Shown: piece by piece, positions 18,368-27,891 of the stretch
How the letters are laid out: each line of letters opens with the position of its first letter
How positions within the stretch are numbered: position 1 is the stretch's first letter
DNA from: Tenacibaculum sp. 1_MG-2023
Lineage (GTDB): Bacteria > Bacteroidota > Bacteroidia > Flavobacteriales > Flavobacteriaceae
Assembly: GCF_030547425.1 (NCBI RefSeq)
Contig: NZ_JAUORH010000019.1
Span: forward strand, 1-57,478
DNA length: 57,478 bases
Reading direction: 5' to 3'
The notes under the pieces: generated by a model
Told to the model about the DNA's origin: nothing
The model's database searches: none
Seen by the model: only the letters and a program-made list of their open reading frames with translations
Position numbers and translations under genes: made by a program

Positions 18368-20938
18368 ATGAAACACAAACTACTCTTCTTCTTTTTAATA
18401 GCTTCATTAGCTGTTTTTTCACAAATCCCTTCATATTACAACGATGTTAATTTGAATTTATCTGGTTCAGCATTAAAAAATGAGCTGGCTACTAAGATTA
18501 TTAATACACATACAACAAACCTGTCATACACACCTGGTGTGTGGAATGCACTTAAACAAACTGATTTAGATCCTAACGACGCTAGTAAGGTTTTATTAGT
18601 TTATGGGTATAGTGATACTGACGGTAATTATGTAACCAATAGAACTAGAAGTAAAGACGCTAACGGTGGTAGTGCTGGTACACAATGGAACAGAGAACAT
18701 GTATATCCTAAATCCTTAGGAAGTCCTAATTTAGGAACTTCTGGACCGGGAGCAGATGCTCATCATTTAAGACCTGCTGATATTTCTTTCAACTCTCAAA
18801 GAGGTAGTAAAAAATTTGTAAATGGTTCTGGTAATGCTGGTAGTGTTTCTGGAGGTTGGTACCCTGGAGATGAATGGAAAGGTGATGTTGCTCGTATGAT
18901 GATGTATATGTATTTACGTTACGGTAACCAATGTTTACCTACGGGTGTTGGTACAGGATCAACAATGGCTTCAGATGCTAATATGCTTGCTATGTTTATT
19001 CAGTGGAATGTAGATGATCCAGTATCTGACTTTGAAAAGCAACGCAATCCTATTTTAGAAGGAATTCAAGGAAACCGTAATCCATTTATTGATAATCCTG
19101 CATTTGCCACTGAAATATGGGGAGGCCCTCAAGCTGAAGATTTATTTGGTGGCGGTAATGGATCAGATACCCAAGCTCCTACTGCTCCTACTAACTTATC
19201 CGCTTCTAACATTACAGAAACTACAGTTAACTTAACTTGGTCTGCATCTACTGACAATGTTGGTGTAACTGGATATGATGTATATAATGGAGCTACTAAA
19301 GTAACTACAACCTCTTCAACTTCTTATACTGTTACAAGTTTAACAGCGGCTACTAATTATACTTTTTCTGTAAAAGCTAAAGATGCTGCCAATAATATCT
19401 CTTCTTCAAGTAATTCTGTTTCTATGACAACTGACACTAGTTCAGGTGGAGGAAATGGAACAGCTACAGATTTATTAATTTCTGAATATATAGAAGGTTC
19501 TTCAAATAATAAAGCTATTGAAATTGCTAATTTCACTGGAGCCAGTGTAAACTTATCAGGGTATTCATTAAAGAAAGCTGCCAATGGTGGTGGATGGACC
19601 AATACATTAACTTTAAGTGGTCAACTAACAAACGGTAATGTTTATGTTATCGCTAATAGCAGTGCTTCTAGTACAATACTTAACAAAGCTGACAGAACAG
19701 ACACAGGTGTAATATCTTTTAACGGAAACGATGCTGTTGGTTTATTCAAAGGAAGTACTCTTATCGATTTGATTGGAGATCCTAACAGCTCTTCAACGTT
19801 TGCGCAAGACAAAACAATGCAAAGAAAATTTTCTGTTACATCTCCTAACAGTTCTTATACAACTTCTGAATGGAATATATTAGCAAAAGATATATTCAGC
19901 GGCTTGGGAAACCACAGCATTGATGGAGGAGCTTCTACCCCAGACACAACTGCTCCATCTGCGCCAACTAATGTTGCTGCTTCAAATATTACACAAACTT
20001 CTGTTAATTTAAGCTGGACTGCTTCAACTGACAATATTGGTGTTACTGGATACGATGTTTATCAAGGAAGTACAAAAATAACAACTGTTACCACTACGAG
20101 CTATTCTGTTAGTGGATTAACAACCTCTACAAGTTATACGTTTTCTGTAAAAGCAAAAGATGCAGCTAACAATATTTCTTCTTCTAGTAATACGGTAAAC
20201 GTAACAACTTTAGCAAACACCGTTTCTTATTGTAGTGCAAAAGGAAATAATGCAAATTATGAGTGGATTGACAACGTTGTTATTGGAGGAATTTCAAATA
20301 CTACTGGAGGAAATGATGGATATGGAGACTTTACTTCTTTAACTGGAAACTTACCTTACAGAAGTAATACTATTGTAGTAAGCGCTGGGTTTTCTAGTTC
20401 TTCTTATACTGAATATTGGAAAGTTTGGATTGATTTTAATAAAAATGGAACTTTTGAATCTTCTGAGGAAGTTGTTAGCGGTTCTTCATCTAGTTCTGGT
20501 AACTTATCATACAGCTTTTCTGTACCTACCTCTGCTTTATCAGGAGCTACACGAATGCGTGTTTCTATGAAATGGGATGCAGCTCCATCTGCTTGTGAAA
20601 CATTTTCTTATGGAGAAGTAGAAGACTACACTGTTAATATAGGTAGTAGCTCTAAAGGTATAGGAAGCCATAATATTATTATTGACGGAAAGTTAGGAAA
20701 TGAAACTTCTATTTTCGATGCTAGTGTTTCACCAAACCCTAGTGTTGATTTCGTAAAAATTAAATTAGCAGATGACAGAAATGCTACTTTTAAGGTTACA
20801 ACCTTAACAGGCAAACAAGTTTTAACAGGAAAAGTTACTCATAACAATCTTAACATTTCAAGTTTGAATAGCGGAATTTATATTCTTGAAGTAAACGACG
20901 GTCAAAAATCTTTTACTAAAAAGATTATCAAAAAATAG
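18368..20938 (+). CDS. Modular extracellular endonuclease I with T9SS sorting domain
   Basis: An 856-aa secreted nuclease. Order: signal peptide (to about VFSQ), endonuclease I/EndA domain (about 25-250) with the His-metal finger WNREHVYPKS...ADAHHLRPADISFNSQRG, fibronectin type III repeat (about 267-355), lamin-tail domain (about 363-510, LLISEYIEGSSNNKAIEI), second FN3 (about 526-614), a GEVED-type domain (about 620-755, WIDFNKNGTFESSEE and FSYGEVEDYTVNI), and a type IX secretion C-terminal domain (about 780-856, VSPNPSVDFVKI...ILEVNDGQKSFTKKIIKK). It probably degrades extracellular DNA for phosphate, nucleosides or biofilm turnover. Monocistronic, with a terminator after it. Confidence 0.93.
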   Translation: MKHKLLFFFLIASLAVFSQIPSYYNDVNLNLSGSALKNELATKIINTHTTNLSYTPGVWNALKQTDLDPNDASKVLLVYGYSDTDGNYVTNRTRSKDANGGSAGTQWNREHVYPKSLGSPNLGTSGPGADAHHLRPADISFNSQRGSKKFVNGSGNAGSVSGGWYPGDEWKGDVARMMMYMYLRYGNQCLPTGVGTGSTMASDANMLAMFIQWNVDDPVSDFEKQRNPILEGIQGNRNPFIDNPAFATEIWGGPQAEDLFGGGNGSDTQAPTAPTNLSASNITETTVNLTWSASTDNVGVTGYDVYNGATKVTTTSSTSYTVTSLTAATNYTFSVKAKDAANNISSSSNSVSMTTDTSSGGGNGTATDLLISEYIEGSSNNKAIEIANFTGASVNLSGYSLKKAANGGGWTNTLTLSGQLTNGNVYVIANSSASSTILNKADRTDTGVISFNGNDAVGLFKGSTLIDLIGDPNSSSTFAQDKTMQRKFSVTSPNSSYTTSEWNILAKDIFSGLGNHSIDGGASTPDTTAPSAPTNVAASNITQTSVNLSWTASTDNIGVTGYDVYQGSTKITTVTTTSYSVSGLTTSTSYTFSVKAKDAANNISSSSNTVNVTTLANTVSYCSAKGNNANYEWIDNVVIGGISNTTGGNDGYGDFTSLTGNLPYRSNTIVVSAGFSSSSYTEYWKVWIDFNKNGTFESSEEVVSGSSSSSGNLSYSFSVPTSALSGATRMRVSMKWDAAPSACETFSYGEVEDYTVNIGSSSKGIGSHNIIIDGKLGNETSIFDASVSPNPSVDFVKIKLADDRNATFKVTTLTGKQVLTGKVTHNNLNISSLNSGIYILEVNDGQKSFTKKIIKK
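19166..20209 (+). repeat. Duplicated FN3-coding segments within the nuclease gene
   Basis: Two FN3-coding stretches, 19166-19432 and 19943-20209, are each 267 nt and highly similar at protein level (shared GVTGYDVY and FSVKAKDAANNISSSSN). They bracket the lamin-tail module and are a possible site of recombination that would delete that module. Confidence 0.8.
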
Positions 20939-20958
20939 TTTATAGCTATATAATATAA

Positions 20959-20994
20959 AAAGAGCTTCCAAAATAGGAAGCTCTTTGTTTTTTT
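20959..20994. terminator. Bidirectional hairpin terminator
   Basis: An 11-bp stem (aaagagcttcc / ggaagctcttt) with a 6-nt loop and a T-rich tail on the plus strand lies between the nuclease gene and the convergent minus-strand gene ending at 21009. Confidence 0.88.
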
Positions 20995-21008
20995 ATCAAA
21001 ATTAAGAG

Positions 21009-21302
21009 CTAAACTTCAATCGTAGTTTTTGATTCTTTTGAAGAAAACACATAAGTATACAACCACATAAGAGTAAATGTTGGTATAACATCTAACCCAG
21101 GCATTGCTTCTTCAATAAAAGCAATGGCTCCTGCTACTTTACCTTTATTTCCTTTATACATTTTTGTCATTATATACGCAGATGCTGGTGCCCAAACAAT
21201 ATCAGACAACTCTCCAAGCCCAGGTATTAAATAAGATACATACCCAATAGCGTCAAACAATAAACTTAATGCTAGTTTTTGGTACTTTTTTTCTTTATTC
21301 AT
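21009..21302 (-). CDS. Small conserved membrane-associated protein, unknown function
   Basis: A 97-aa protein with two or three hydrophobic segments (LALSLLFDAIGYVSYLIPGL; DIVWAPASAYIMTKM; FTLMWLYTYVF). Small motifs PGLGELSDIVWAP and EEAMPGLDVIPT suggest two reentrant or short helices with conserved glycine-proline turns. I recognise the type from flavobacterial genomes but know no function. Its start codon is about 100 nt from the divergent Nudix gene. Confidence 0.65.
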   Translation of the reverse strand: MNKEKKYQKLALSLLFDAIGYVSYLIPGLGELSDIVWAPASAYIMTKMYKGNKGKVAGAIAFIEEAMPGLDVIPTFTLMWLYTYVFSSKESKTTIEV

Positions 21303-21405
21303 TTAGTATTAAATTAATTCCACACTTAACAAATCAAAATTCAAGCCAAAATTTACAACTTTTATCTTGTAAATTGATAAGTTTGTTCTAAAATACTAAA
21401 AACGA

Positions 21406-22032
21406 ATGACTTTTTCTGATTTCATCAATCAAATAGAAAAATTACAGCAAAAACAATTGGGTGGTTTAACATCTCAATTTAAATTAGCTCCCAAACTAAG
21501 AACACGATTTTCAGAAGAATTAATACAAAGTAAAAATCCAAGAAAAGCAGCTGTTTTAGCATTATTTTACCCTGACAGTAACAATCAAACTCGTTTTTTA
21601 CTTACTGAAAGAGCCAGTTATAACGGGGCACATTCATCACAAATTAGCTTTCCTGGAGGGAAATTTGATAAAGAAGATAACAACCTACGAACAACTGCTT
21701 TACGTGAAACTTATGAAGAAGTTGGGGTACACTATGAATCTATTGTAGTAATACGACAAACTTCTGATGCTTATATTCCTCCTAGTAATTTTTTAGTAGC
21801 TCCATTTATAGGGATTTCGGAAAAAACACCTCGCTTTACTCCGAATGAAGAAGTCGCTAAAATTATTGAAGTGTTATTGGCTGATTTACTAGACGACTCA
21901 AACTTAACTTCTGTAGAGATGGAAACCTCATACATGAAAAATATCGAGGTACCATGCTTTAAATTAAATGATTACATTGTGTGGGGTGCAACTGCCATGA
22001 TGCTTTCAGAAATTAAAGATTTATTTAAATAG
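21406..22032 (+). CDS. CoA pyrophosphatase (Nudix hydrolase, NudL type)
   Basis: A 208-aa soluble Nudix hydrolase predicted to cleave CoA to 3',5'-ADP and 4'-phosphopantetheine. The UPF0035/CoA-specific signature LLTERASYN.AHSSQISFPGG precedes the Nudix box GGKFDKEDNN...LRETYEEVGV. The box has two extra residues between the first Glu and the REUxEE core, as is usual in this subfamily. Followed 60 nt later by the acyltransferase gene. Confidence 0.9.
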   Translation: MTFSDFINQIEKLQQKQLGGLTSQFKLAPKLRTRFSEELIQSKNPRKAAVLALFYPDSNNQTRFLLTERASYNGAHSSQISFPGGKFDKEDNNLRTTALRETYEEVGVHYESIVVIRQTSDAYIPPSNFLVAPFIGISEKTPRFTPNEEVAKIIEVLLADLLDDSNLTSVEMETSYMKNIEVPCFKLNDYIVWGATAMMLSEIKDLFK

Positions 22033-22092
22033 TTTTTTTTATGGTTTTCTTTTGTAATTTAGCATTTACACTAATAAAACCTGATTATAAAA

Positions 22093-22902
22093 ATGCCTTT
22101 ATTTAAAAGGAATCCTTTTGGACATATTTTGTTCATTAAAAGATTTTTAATACAAGTTCTCGGAGTTATTTCTCACGGTCGTTACCGTAAGTTTAATGAC
22201 CTACAAATAGAGGGAATGGATGTTTTAAGAAATCTCCCCAACGAAAAAGTACTGTTTATTTCCAATCATCAAACGTATTTTGCTGATGTAGCAGCAATGT
22301 TTCATGTATTTAATGCTGCCTTAAAAGGTAGGGATGATAACATTAGAAACGTAGGCTATTTATGGAATCCTAAATTAAACATATATTATGTTGCCGCAGG
22401 TGAAACAATGCGCTCTGGATTGCTTCCAAAAATTTTTGCTTATGTAGGTTCTGTTTCAGTAGAAAGAACTTGGCGTAATGCTGGTAAAAATATTAACAGA
22501 CAAGTAAAAATGTCTGACATTTCTAATATAGGTAAAGCCTTAGATGACGGTTGGGTAATTACTTTTCCTCAAGGTACGACTACCCCTTTTAAACCTATTC
22601 GTCGTGGTACAGCCCATATTATTAAAACCTACAAGCCTATTGTAGTTCCTATAGTAATTGATGGATTTAGACGTTCTTTTGATAAAAAAGGATTGATGAT
22701 AAAAAAACGTAACGTACTACAATCTATGGTTATTAAAGAACCTTTAGAAATTGATTACGAGAATGAAGATGTAGCTAGCATTGTTGAAAAAATTGAATAT
22801 GCAATAGAACAACACCCATCTTTTTTAAAGGTATTAACACCAAAACAACTTCGTGAACAAGAAGAATTTATCGAGAAAAGACGTTTTTGGGGAACTGATT
22901 AA
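22093..22902 (+). CDS. PlsC-like 1-acylglycerol-phosphate acyltransferase
   Basis: A 269-aa LPLAT-superfamily enzyme, probably acylating lysophosphatidate or a related lysolipid at the inner membrane. Motif I reads SNHQTYFADV, which is H-x5-D rather than the canonical H-x4-D. Motif II is present as GSVSVERTW, motif III as FPQGTTTPFKPIRRGTAHI (Gln in place of the usual Glu of FPEGT) and motif IV as PIVVPIVIDG. The variant seems characteristic of a Bacteroidota subfamily, but the acceptor may differ from that of classical PlsC. Followed 47 nt later by the M42 peptidase gene. Confidence 0.8.
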   Translation: MPLFKRNPFGHILFIKRFLIQVLGVISHGRYRKFNDLQIEGMDVLRNLPNEKVLFISNHQTYFADVAAMFHVFNAALKGRDDNIRNVGYLWNPKLNIYYVAAGETMRSGLLPKIFAYVGSVSVERTWRNAGKNINRQVKMSDISNIGKALDDGWVITFPQGTTTPFKPIRRGTAHIIKTYKPIVVPIVIDGFRRSFDKKGLMIKKRNVLQSMVIKEPLEIDYENEDVASIVEKIEYAIEQHPSFLKVLTPKQLREQEEFIEKRRFWGTD

Positions 22903-22949
22903 AGAAAAAGAAAAGAAAGATTAATAACATAAAAATTAACGTTTAAGTT

Positions 22950-24038
22950 ATGGCTGATAAATCTATTTTAAATGAAAAGTCTATTGACTTTTTAGAAAAA
23001 TACTTGAATAATGCTGCTCCTACTGGATACGAGTGGGAAGGGCAAAAAATATGGATGGACTATTTAAAACCTTATGTTGACGAGTTCATTACCGACACTT
23101 ATGGTTCTGCTGTTGGAGTTATAAATCCTGATGCTAAATATAAAGTAGTTATTGAAGGACATGCTGATGAAATTTCTTGGTATGTAAACTATATTTCTGA
23201 TGACGGGTTAATTTATGTAATCCGTAACGGAGGTAGCGACCATCAAATTGCTCCTAGTAAAATTGTAAACATTCACACTAAAAACGGAATTGTAAAAGGT
23301 GTTTTTGGGTGGCCAGCTATTCATACACGTAATAAAGCCAAAGAGGAAGCTCCAAAACCAGACAATATTTTTATAGACTGTGGTTGTAGTACCAAAGAAG
23401 AAGTTGAAGAATTAGGAGTACATGTAGGTTGTGTTATCACATACCCAGATGAATTCCATATTTTAAATGGAGATAAATTTGTGTGTCGTGCTTTAGATAA
23501 CCGTATGGGAGGATTTATGATTGCCGAAGTAGCTCGTTTACTACACGAAAACAAGAAAAAATTACCTTTCGGGCTATACATTACAAACTCTGTTCAAGAA
23601 GAAATTGGTTTGCGTGGTGCGGAAATGATTACCCAAACCATTAAACCTAACGTGGCAATTGTTACCGATGTAACACACGATACTACAACTCCTATGATCG
23701 ACAAGAAAAAAGAAGGTCATTTAGAGTTAGGTAAAGGCCCTGTGGTAGCTTATGCTCCCGCTGTACAACAAAAATTAAGAGATTTAATTATTGATACTTC
23801 CGAAGCTAACAAAATTCCTTTCCAACGCTCTGCACTATCTAGAGCTACAGGAACAGATACTGATGCTTTTGCATATAGCAATGGTGGTGTTGCTTCTGCT
23901 TTAATCTCTTTACCATTACGTTACATGCACACTACCGTTGAAATGGTACACCGTGAAGATGTTGAGAACGTAATTAAAATGATTTACGAAAGTTTATTAA
24001 AAATTGAAGATGGAGAAGATTTCTCTTACTTTAAATAA
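22950..24038 (+). CDS. M42 family metallopeptidase (glutamyl aminopeptidase-like)
   Basis: A 362-aa cytoplasmic di-metal aminopeptidase of the tetrahedral TET/PepA-like family. Metal and catalytic positions visible include EGHADEISW, ALDNRMGG, SVQEEIGLRGA (catalytic Glu-Glu pair), TDVTHDTT and a terminal RYMHTTVEMVHREDVEN histidine motif. Full family length. It ends 10 nt before a terminator. Confidence 0.92.
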   Translation: MADKSILNEKSIDFLEKYLNNAAPTGYEWEGQKIWMDYLKPYVDEFITDTYGSAVGVINPDAKYKVVIEGHADEISWYVNYISDDGLIYVIRNGGSDHQIAPSKIVNIHTKNGIVKGVFGWPAIHTRNKAKEEAPKPDNIFIDCGCSTKEEVEELGVHVGCVITYPDEFHILNGDKFVCRALDNRMGGFMIAEVARLLHENKKKLPFGLYITNSVQEEIGLRGAEMITQTIKPNVAIVTDVTHDTTTPMIDKKKEGHLELGKGPVVAYAPAVQQKLRDLIIDTSEANKIPFQRSALSRATGTDTDAFAYSNGGVASALISLPLRYMHTTVEMVHREDVENVIKMIYESLLKIEDGEDFSYFK

Positions 24039-24048
24039 AAAAATAATC

Positions 24049-24083
24049 AAGCGTTATTACAAACAAGTAATGACGCTTTTTTT
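24049..24083 (+). terminator. Hairpin terminator after the M42 peptidase
   Basis: A 12-bp stem (aagcgttattac / gtaatgacgctt, one G-U pair) is followed by a T-run on the plus strand. Confidence 0.88.
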
Positions 24084-24094
24084 AACTGCTCTTT

Positions 24095-24637
24095 ATGGAT
24101 GAATTGATAGACATTGTTGATGAAAATGGAAACTATACAGGAAAAACTTGTTTAAAATCCGAAGCTCATAAACATGGCTACTTCCACCCTACTATCCATG
24201 TTTGGTTATATACTTCTGATTATAAAATACTACTTCAAAAAAGAGCGTTAACCAAAAAAGTATTTCCTGGTTTATGGGATATTTCAGTTGCAGGCCACAT
24301 AGCTGCCGGTGAAAACATTAAAATTGCAGCTGTTAGAGAGGTTAAAGAAGAAATAGATTTCGATATTCTTCCTGAAAACTTACATAAAATAGGTACTCGA
24401 AAGCACATGGTAAATCACCCGAATGGAATTATCGATAATGAATTCCATCATGTGTTTATTGCTGAATTATCCACTCCTATTGAAGAGTTAACACTTCAGC
24501 AAGAAGAAGTAGCAGCTTTAAAATTATTTAGCTTAGAAACAATATTGCATACAAAAAACTACGAAAACTTATTACTTCCTCAATATCAAGACTATTATTC
24601 TTTTGTTCATAAACATATTTTAAATATTTTAACTTAA
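24095..24637 (+). CDS. Nudix hydrolase, IPP-isomerase-like (YfcD type)
   Basis: A 180-aa Nudix protein related to isopentenyl-diphosphate isomerase type I by its opening (IDIVDENGNYTGKTCLKSEAHKHGYFHPT, in two overlapping parts) and LLQKRALTKKVFPGLWDISVAGHI. The Nudix box GHIAAGE-x7-REVKEEID fits except for Asp at the usual second Gly. It lacks the extended IDI cysteine/glutamate set, so a hydrolase acting on a nucleotide or diphosphate is more likely than isomerase activity. Substrate unknown. Confidence 0.82.
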   Translation: MDELIDIVDENGNYTGKTCLKSEAHKHGYFHPTIHVWLYTSDYKILLQKRALTKKVFPGLWDISVAGHIAAGENIKIAAVREVKEEIDFDILPENLHKIGTRKHMVNHPNGIIDNEFHHVFIAELSTPIEELTLQQEEVAALKLFSLETILHTKNYENLLLPQYQDYYSFVHKHILNILT

Positions 24638-24709
24638 TTTTTTAGCTTTAATAATTTAGTTTTAATTTTAAAATCAATTAGTTATATTTAGAATGAAAAC
24701 TATCAAACT

Positions 24710-26320
24710 ATGCTATCAAAACAAGAAAAGTCTGCGTTAAGGAGTAGGTTGTTTCGTCACTTAGACGGAATTGTTACTTGTCCAGCAGCTTACACTTTAC
24801 ATGAAAAAGGAATTACTAACTACTTATTAAAGAAGAAATCTGTTAGTTTAAATGAAATTACTTCCGAGTTTAACGCTAATGACGGTTATTTAAATGTGGC
24901 TTTAAGAACATTGTGTTCTCAAGGCTGGTTAACACAACATGTAGATAATACACATAACACTGTTCAGTTTAAAATCAACAAAGCTTCAGCCATTGCTTTT
25001 TCCTATTTTCATTTGTATAAAGACGCTTTTTCTTTATTACGTTTTTCTGAAAGTTATAGTGCTAGAAAATTTGAAATTGAACCTTTTGAGAAATTAGAAA
25101 ACCTCTATAAAAACTTTACAAACAACTTCGGAATTACACTTCCTTCAACTTCTAAGGAAAAAGAAATTCTAACACAAATCCTTACACATATAGAGGGAAT
25201 TATTGTAGGTCCAACAACTGTATTATTAGGAATGAGTGGTATGTTTCATAAATATTTTATGCAAACCAAGTTTAGTGCAGATGAATTCCATAAAGATACT
25301 GATAATTTCGGGCGATTATTAGATTTATTAACTAATTTGGGGTGGTTTACTAAAACAAAGGATTCTTATGAATTTACCCATGAAGGTTTATTTTTTGCTC
25401 GTAGAGCCAGTGCTTACGGAGTAACAGTATCGTATATCCCTACTCTTAGAAAGCTAGACAAGCTTATTTTTGGAAATCCTGATATTTTTAGAACTTCTGA
25501 GATAGGAAATGATGAGATTCATGTAGATAGGGAAATGAATGTTTGGGGAAGCGGTGGTGCACATTCTACCTATTTTAAAGTAATTGATGAGATTATTATT
25601 AACCTATTTAATAAGCCCATCAACGAACAACCTAAAGGTATTCTAGATGTTGGCTGTGGTAATGGTGCATTTTTAAAACATTTATTTAATGTAATTGAAC
25701 ATCAAACTAAAAGAGGCGCTATGTTAGAAGATCACCCGCTCTTACTTATTGGTGTCGATTATAACGAAGCAGCGTTAAAAATAACTCGTAAAAACCTAGT
25801 CCAAGCCGATATTTGGGCCAAAGTAATTTGGGGAGATATTGGAAACCCGAAAGCTCTCTCAGAAGATTTACAAGATAAATATGGTATTAATCTTTCTGAC
25901 TTGTTGAACGTTCGTACCTTTTTAGATCATAACAGAATTTGGCAAGAGCCTACTCCTAATGATAATTCAACTATTACCAATTCAACTGGAGCTTATGCTT
26001 ACAGAGGAAAACGTTTGAATAACAACTTGGTAGTAGAGTCTTTAAAACAGCATTTTACCAAATGGAAACCCTATATCAGTAAATTTGGGCTGTTATTAAT
26101 TGAACTACATACCTCAAAACCAGAATCGGTTGCTAAAAACATAGGAAAAACAGCTGCAACTGCCTACGATGCTACACATGGTTATTCCGACCAATATATT
26201 ATTGAACTTGATGAATATATGAATGCTATGGAAGCTATTGGATTGACCTACGATAAAAATACGTTTAGAAAATTTCCAAACTCGGAATTGGCAACGGTTT
26301 CAATTAATCTTTTTAAGTAA
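24710..26320 (+). CDS. SAM-dependent methyltransferase (AprA-related type)
   Basis: A 536-aa protein with two winged-helix-like segments in the N-terminal half (residues about 25-90 and 160-230, EKGITNYLLKKKSVSLNEI and FSADEFHKDTDNFGRLLDLL) and a class I methyltransferase core. Motif I ILDVGCGNG lies at about residues 311-319, followed by LIGVDYNEAALKITRKNL. It resembles AprA-related and polyketide-associated methyltransferases that occur as lone genes in Bacteroidota. No biosynthetic genes adjoin it, so the substrate is open. Confidence 0.8.
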   Translation: MLSKQEKSALRSRLFRHLDGIVTCPAAYTLHEKGITNYLLKKKSVSLNEITSEFNANDGYLNVALRTLCSQGWLTQHVDNTHNTVQFKINKASAIAFSYFHLYKDAFSLLRFSESYSARKFEIEPFEKLENLYKNFTNNFGITLPSTSKEKEILTQILTHIEGIIVGPTTVLLGMSGMFHKYFMQTKFSADEFHKDTDNFGRLLDLLTNLGWFTKTKDSYEFTHEGLFFARRASAYGVTVSYIPTLRKLDKLIFGNPDIFRTSEIGNDEIHVDREMNVWGSGGAHSTYFKVIDEIIINLFNKPINEQPKGILDVGCGNGAFLKHLFNVIEHQTKRGAMLEDHPLLLIGVDYNEAALKITRKNLVQADIWAKVIWGDIGNPKALSEDLQDKYGINLSDLLNVRTFLDHNRIWQEPTPNDNSTITNSTGAYAYRGKRLNNNLVVESLKQHFTKWKPYISKFGLLLIELHTSKPESVAKNIGKTAATAYDATHGYSDQYIIELDEYMNAMEAIGLTYDKNTFRKFPNSELATVSINLFK

Positions 26321-26699
26321 CAATCATTCTATCTTCAAACAACTAAACTCATTGTTCTTAATCACAAATTATCTTTATTACACTCATAAAGAAGTTCTTG
26401 CTATCATATATCATATACTAATAAATACCTGGTGTATACCTACTAGATAGCTATAAGATATTAATAAACTTTTAACAGATACTAAAGGCTTTATTTCATC
26501 CCTTAATTTTACTTTTACTCCAAAAAAGCTATGCTACAAACTATAATAACACCCTACCATACTGTAACTATTTTTGATTGTTTTTCTATATCATAGAAAG
26601 CTATATTCAATTTTATATATTCTCCTTATTATTTCTTTCTTCTCAATCATTTAAAGAATGGTTAATAAAAATAAATTATTTAATATTAAAATTTAAAAC
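26321..26699. other. 379-nt gene-free spacer
   Basis: AT-rich intergenic stretch without an ORF of note on either strand and without a clear terminator hairpin. A TAnnTTTG-type box (TATTTTTG, 26569-26576) could be the promoter for the lipoprotein gene at 26700, implying a leader of about 115 nt. No further structure recognised. Confidence 0.4.
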
Positions 26700-27812
26700 A
26701 TGAAATTAAGAGAAATCTTTATTGCCCTTTTTAGTATAATTCTTATCACATCTTGCTCTGGTAGTGATGATACTCCTGCACCAGGAGATGATGGTAATGG
26801 AAATGGTACTTTACCACCCGTTAACCAATCTGTTAAAGTTGAAAAAATAAACAGTTTTACAGAACTTCCTTTAACATCCATACATTTCTTAAATGAAACA
26901 ACTGGATATCTTGTTGCTTCAAAAATAAGCAATAGCACAACTACTTCTGAAATTTTTAAAACCATAGATGAAGGAAAAACATGGGAACGAGTATTTAATA
27001 GTTCTTTCTATATAGAAAAAATTAAAGTTTTAAAACCTAATCTAATAGTAGCTATAGGCTTAAGTGGTGAAATTGTTATTTCAAAAGATGCTGGTAAAAC
27101 TTGGAATATTGACACCATTTTTACTAAACGAGGAATCGTTTTAAAGGACCTTACTTATGATATTCACAACGAAATATATGTAGTTGGATACAAAGAAGCT
27201 ACCCAAAAAGGAGTTATTTTTCTAACTTGGGATGAAGGAGAGTTATGGAATGAATATACAGGAGATGATGAATTTAAAAAAATAATGGAAAACAATATGC
27301 TTAGTAGCGTAGGTTATATTAAAGAAACTGATCTCATGATTTTTGGAGGAGGGTTGAATAATAAGGGAACTCTTGTAACAAAATACGAAAGTAAATATGA
27401 GCTAATGGAAACAAAACAAAATATACGTTATGAAGATATTGCTTGTAAAGATGGGACTGTTATGGCTGTTGGTAACAACAAAATTACAAACTCTGACAAT
27501 GAGTTAGGAGGTATCTTTGGTATTTATTCGGTACATGATTGGCAAATTTATGACTATAACAATAACAATCGTTTAACCGCTGCTGCTCTTGGTACTGGAA
27601 GATCGAAAAACATAATAATTGTTGGTCGTAATAAATCAAATAATTTAGCAGACGGCGAATTTATGTCTTTTTCAAAAGATAATGGTAATAATTGGAAACG
27701 TATAAATCATGAATATGTTACTGCTGCTTGGAATGATATTGAAGCATTAAACGATAACACCTTTATAGCTATAGGTTATAAAGGACTGTTAGTAAGAATA
27801 ACAATTAAATAA
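26700..27812 (+). CDS. Lipoprotein with YCF48/BNR-like beta-propeller repeats
   Basis: A 370-aa predicted lipoprotein: the signal segment ends LITSCSGSDD with the lipobox cysteine near residue 19, followed by a Gly/Pro/Asp-rich spacer. The body contains repeated sialidase-type blades (TGYLVASK...TIDEGKTWERVF, SKDAGKTWNIDTIF, TWDEGELWNEY, SKDNGNNWKRINHEY) with Asp-box-like S-x-D-x-G-x-x-W motifs. It is probably an exported beta-propeller; catalytic sialidase residues are not evident. A bidirectional terminator follows. Confidence 0.75.
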   Translation: MKLREIFIALFSIILITSCSGSDDTPAPGDDGNGNGTLPPVNQSVKVEKINSFTELPLTSIHFLNETTGYLVASKISNSTTTSEIFKTIDEGKTWERVFNSSFYIEKIKVLKPNLIVAIGLSGEIVISKDAGKTWNIDTIFTKRGIVLKDLTYDIHNEIYVVGYKEATQKGVIFLTWDEGELWNEYTGDDEFKKIMENNMLSSVGYIKETDLMIFGGGLNNKGTLVTKYESKYELMETKQNIRYEDIACKDGTVMAVGNNKITNSDNELGGIFGIYSVHDWQIYDYNNNNRLTAAALGTGRSKNIIIVGRNKSNNLADGEFMSFSKDNGNNWKRINHEYVTAAWNDIEALNDNTFIAIGYKGLLVRITIK

Positions 27813-27835
27813 ATACCATCACTTTATTAACCTCA

Positions 27836-27866
27836 AAAAAAAGCAGCTTTTATAAAAGCTGCTTTT
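27836..27866. terminator. Bidirectional hairpin terminator
   Basis: An inverted repeat (aaaaagcagctttta / taaaagctgcttttt) with T-runs on both strands lies between the convergent lipoprotein and PIG-L genes. Confidence 0.9.
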
Positions 27867-27891
27867 TCTATTATAAAAATATAAAAAAACT

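Noticed and set aside
26321..26699. Possible small RNA or tRNA gene in the long spacer
   Set aside because: No cloverleaf, strong hairpin or terminator was found on either strand.
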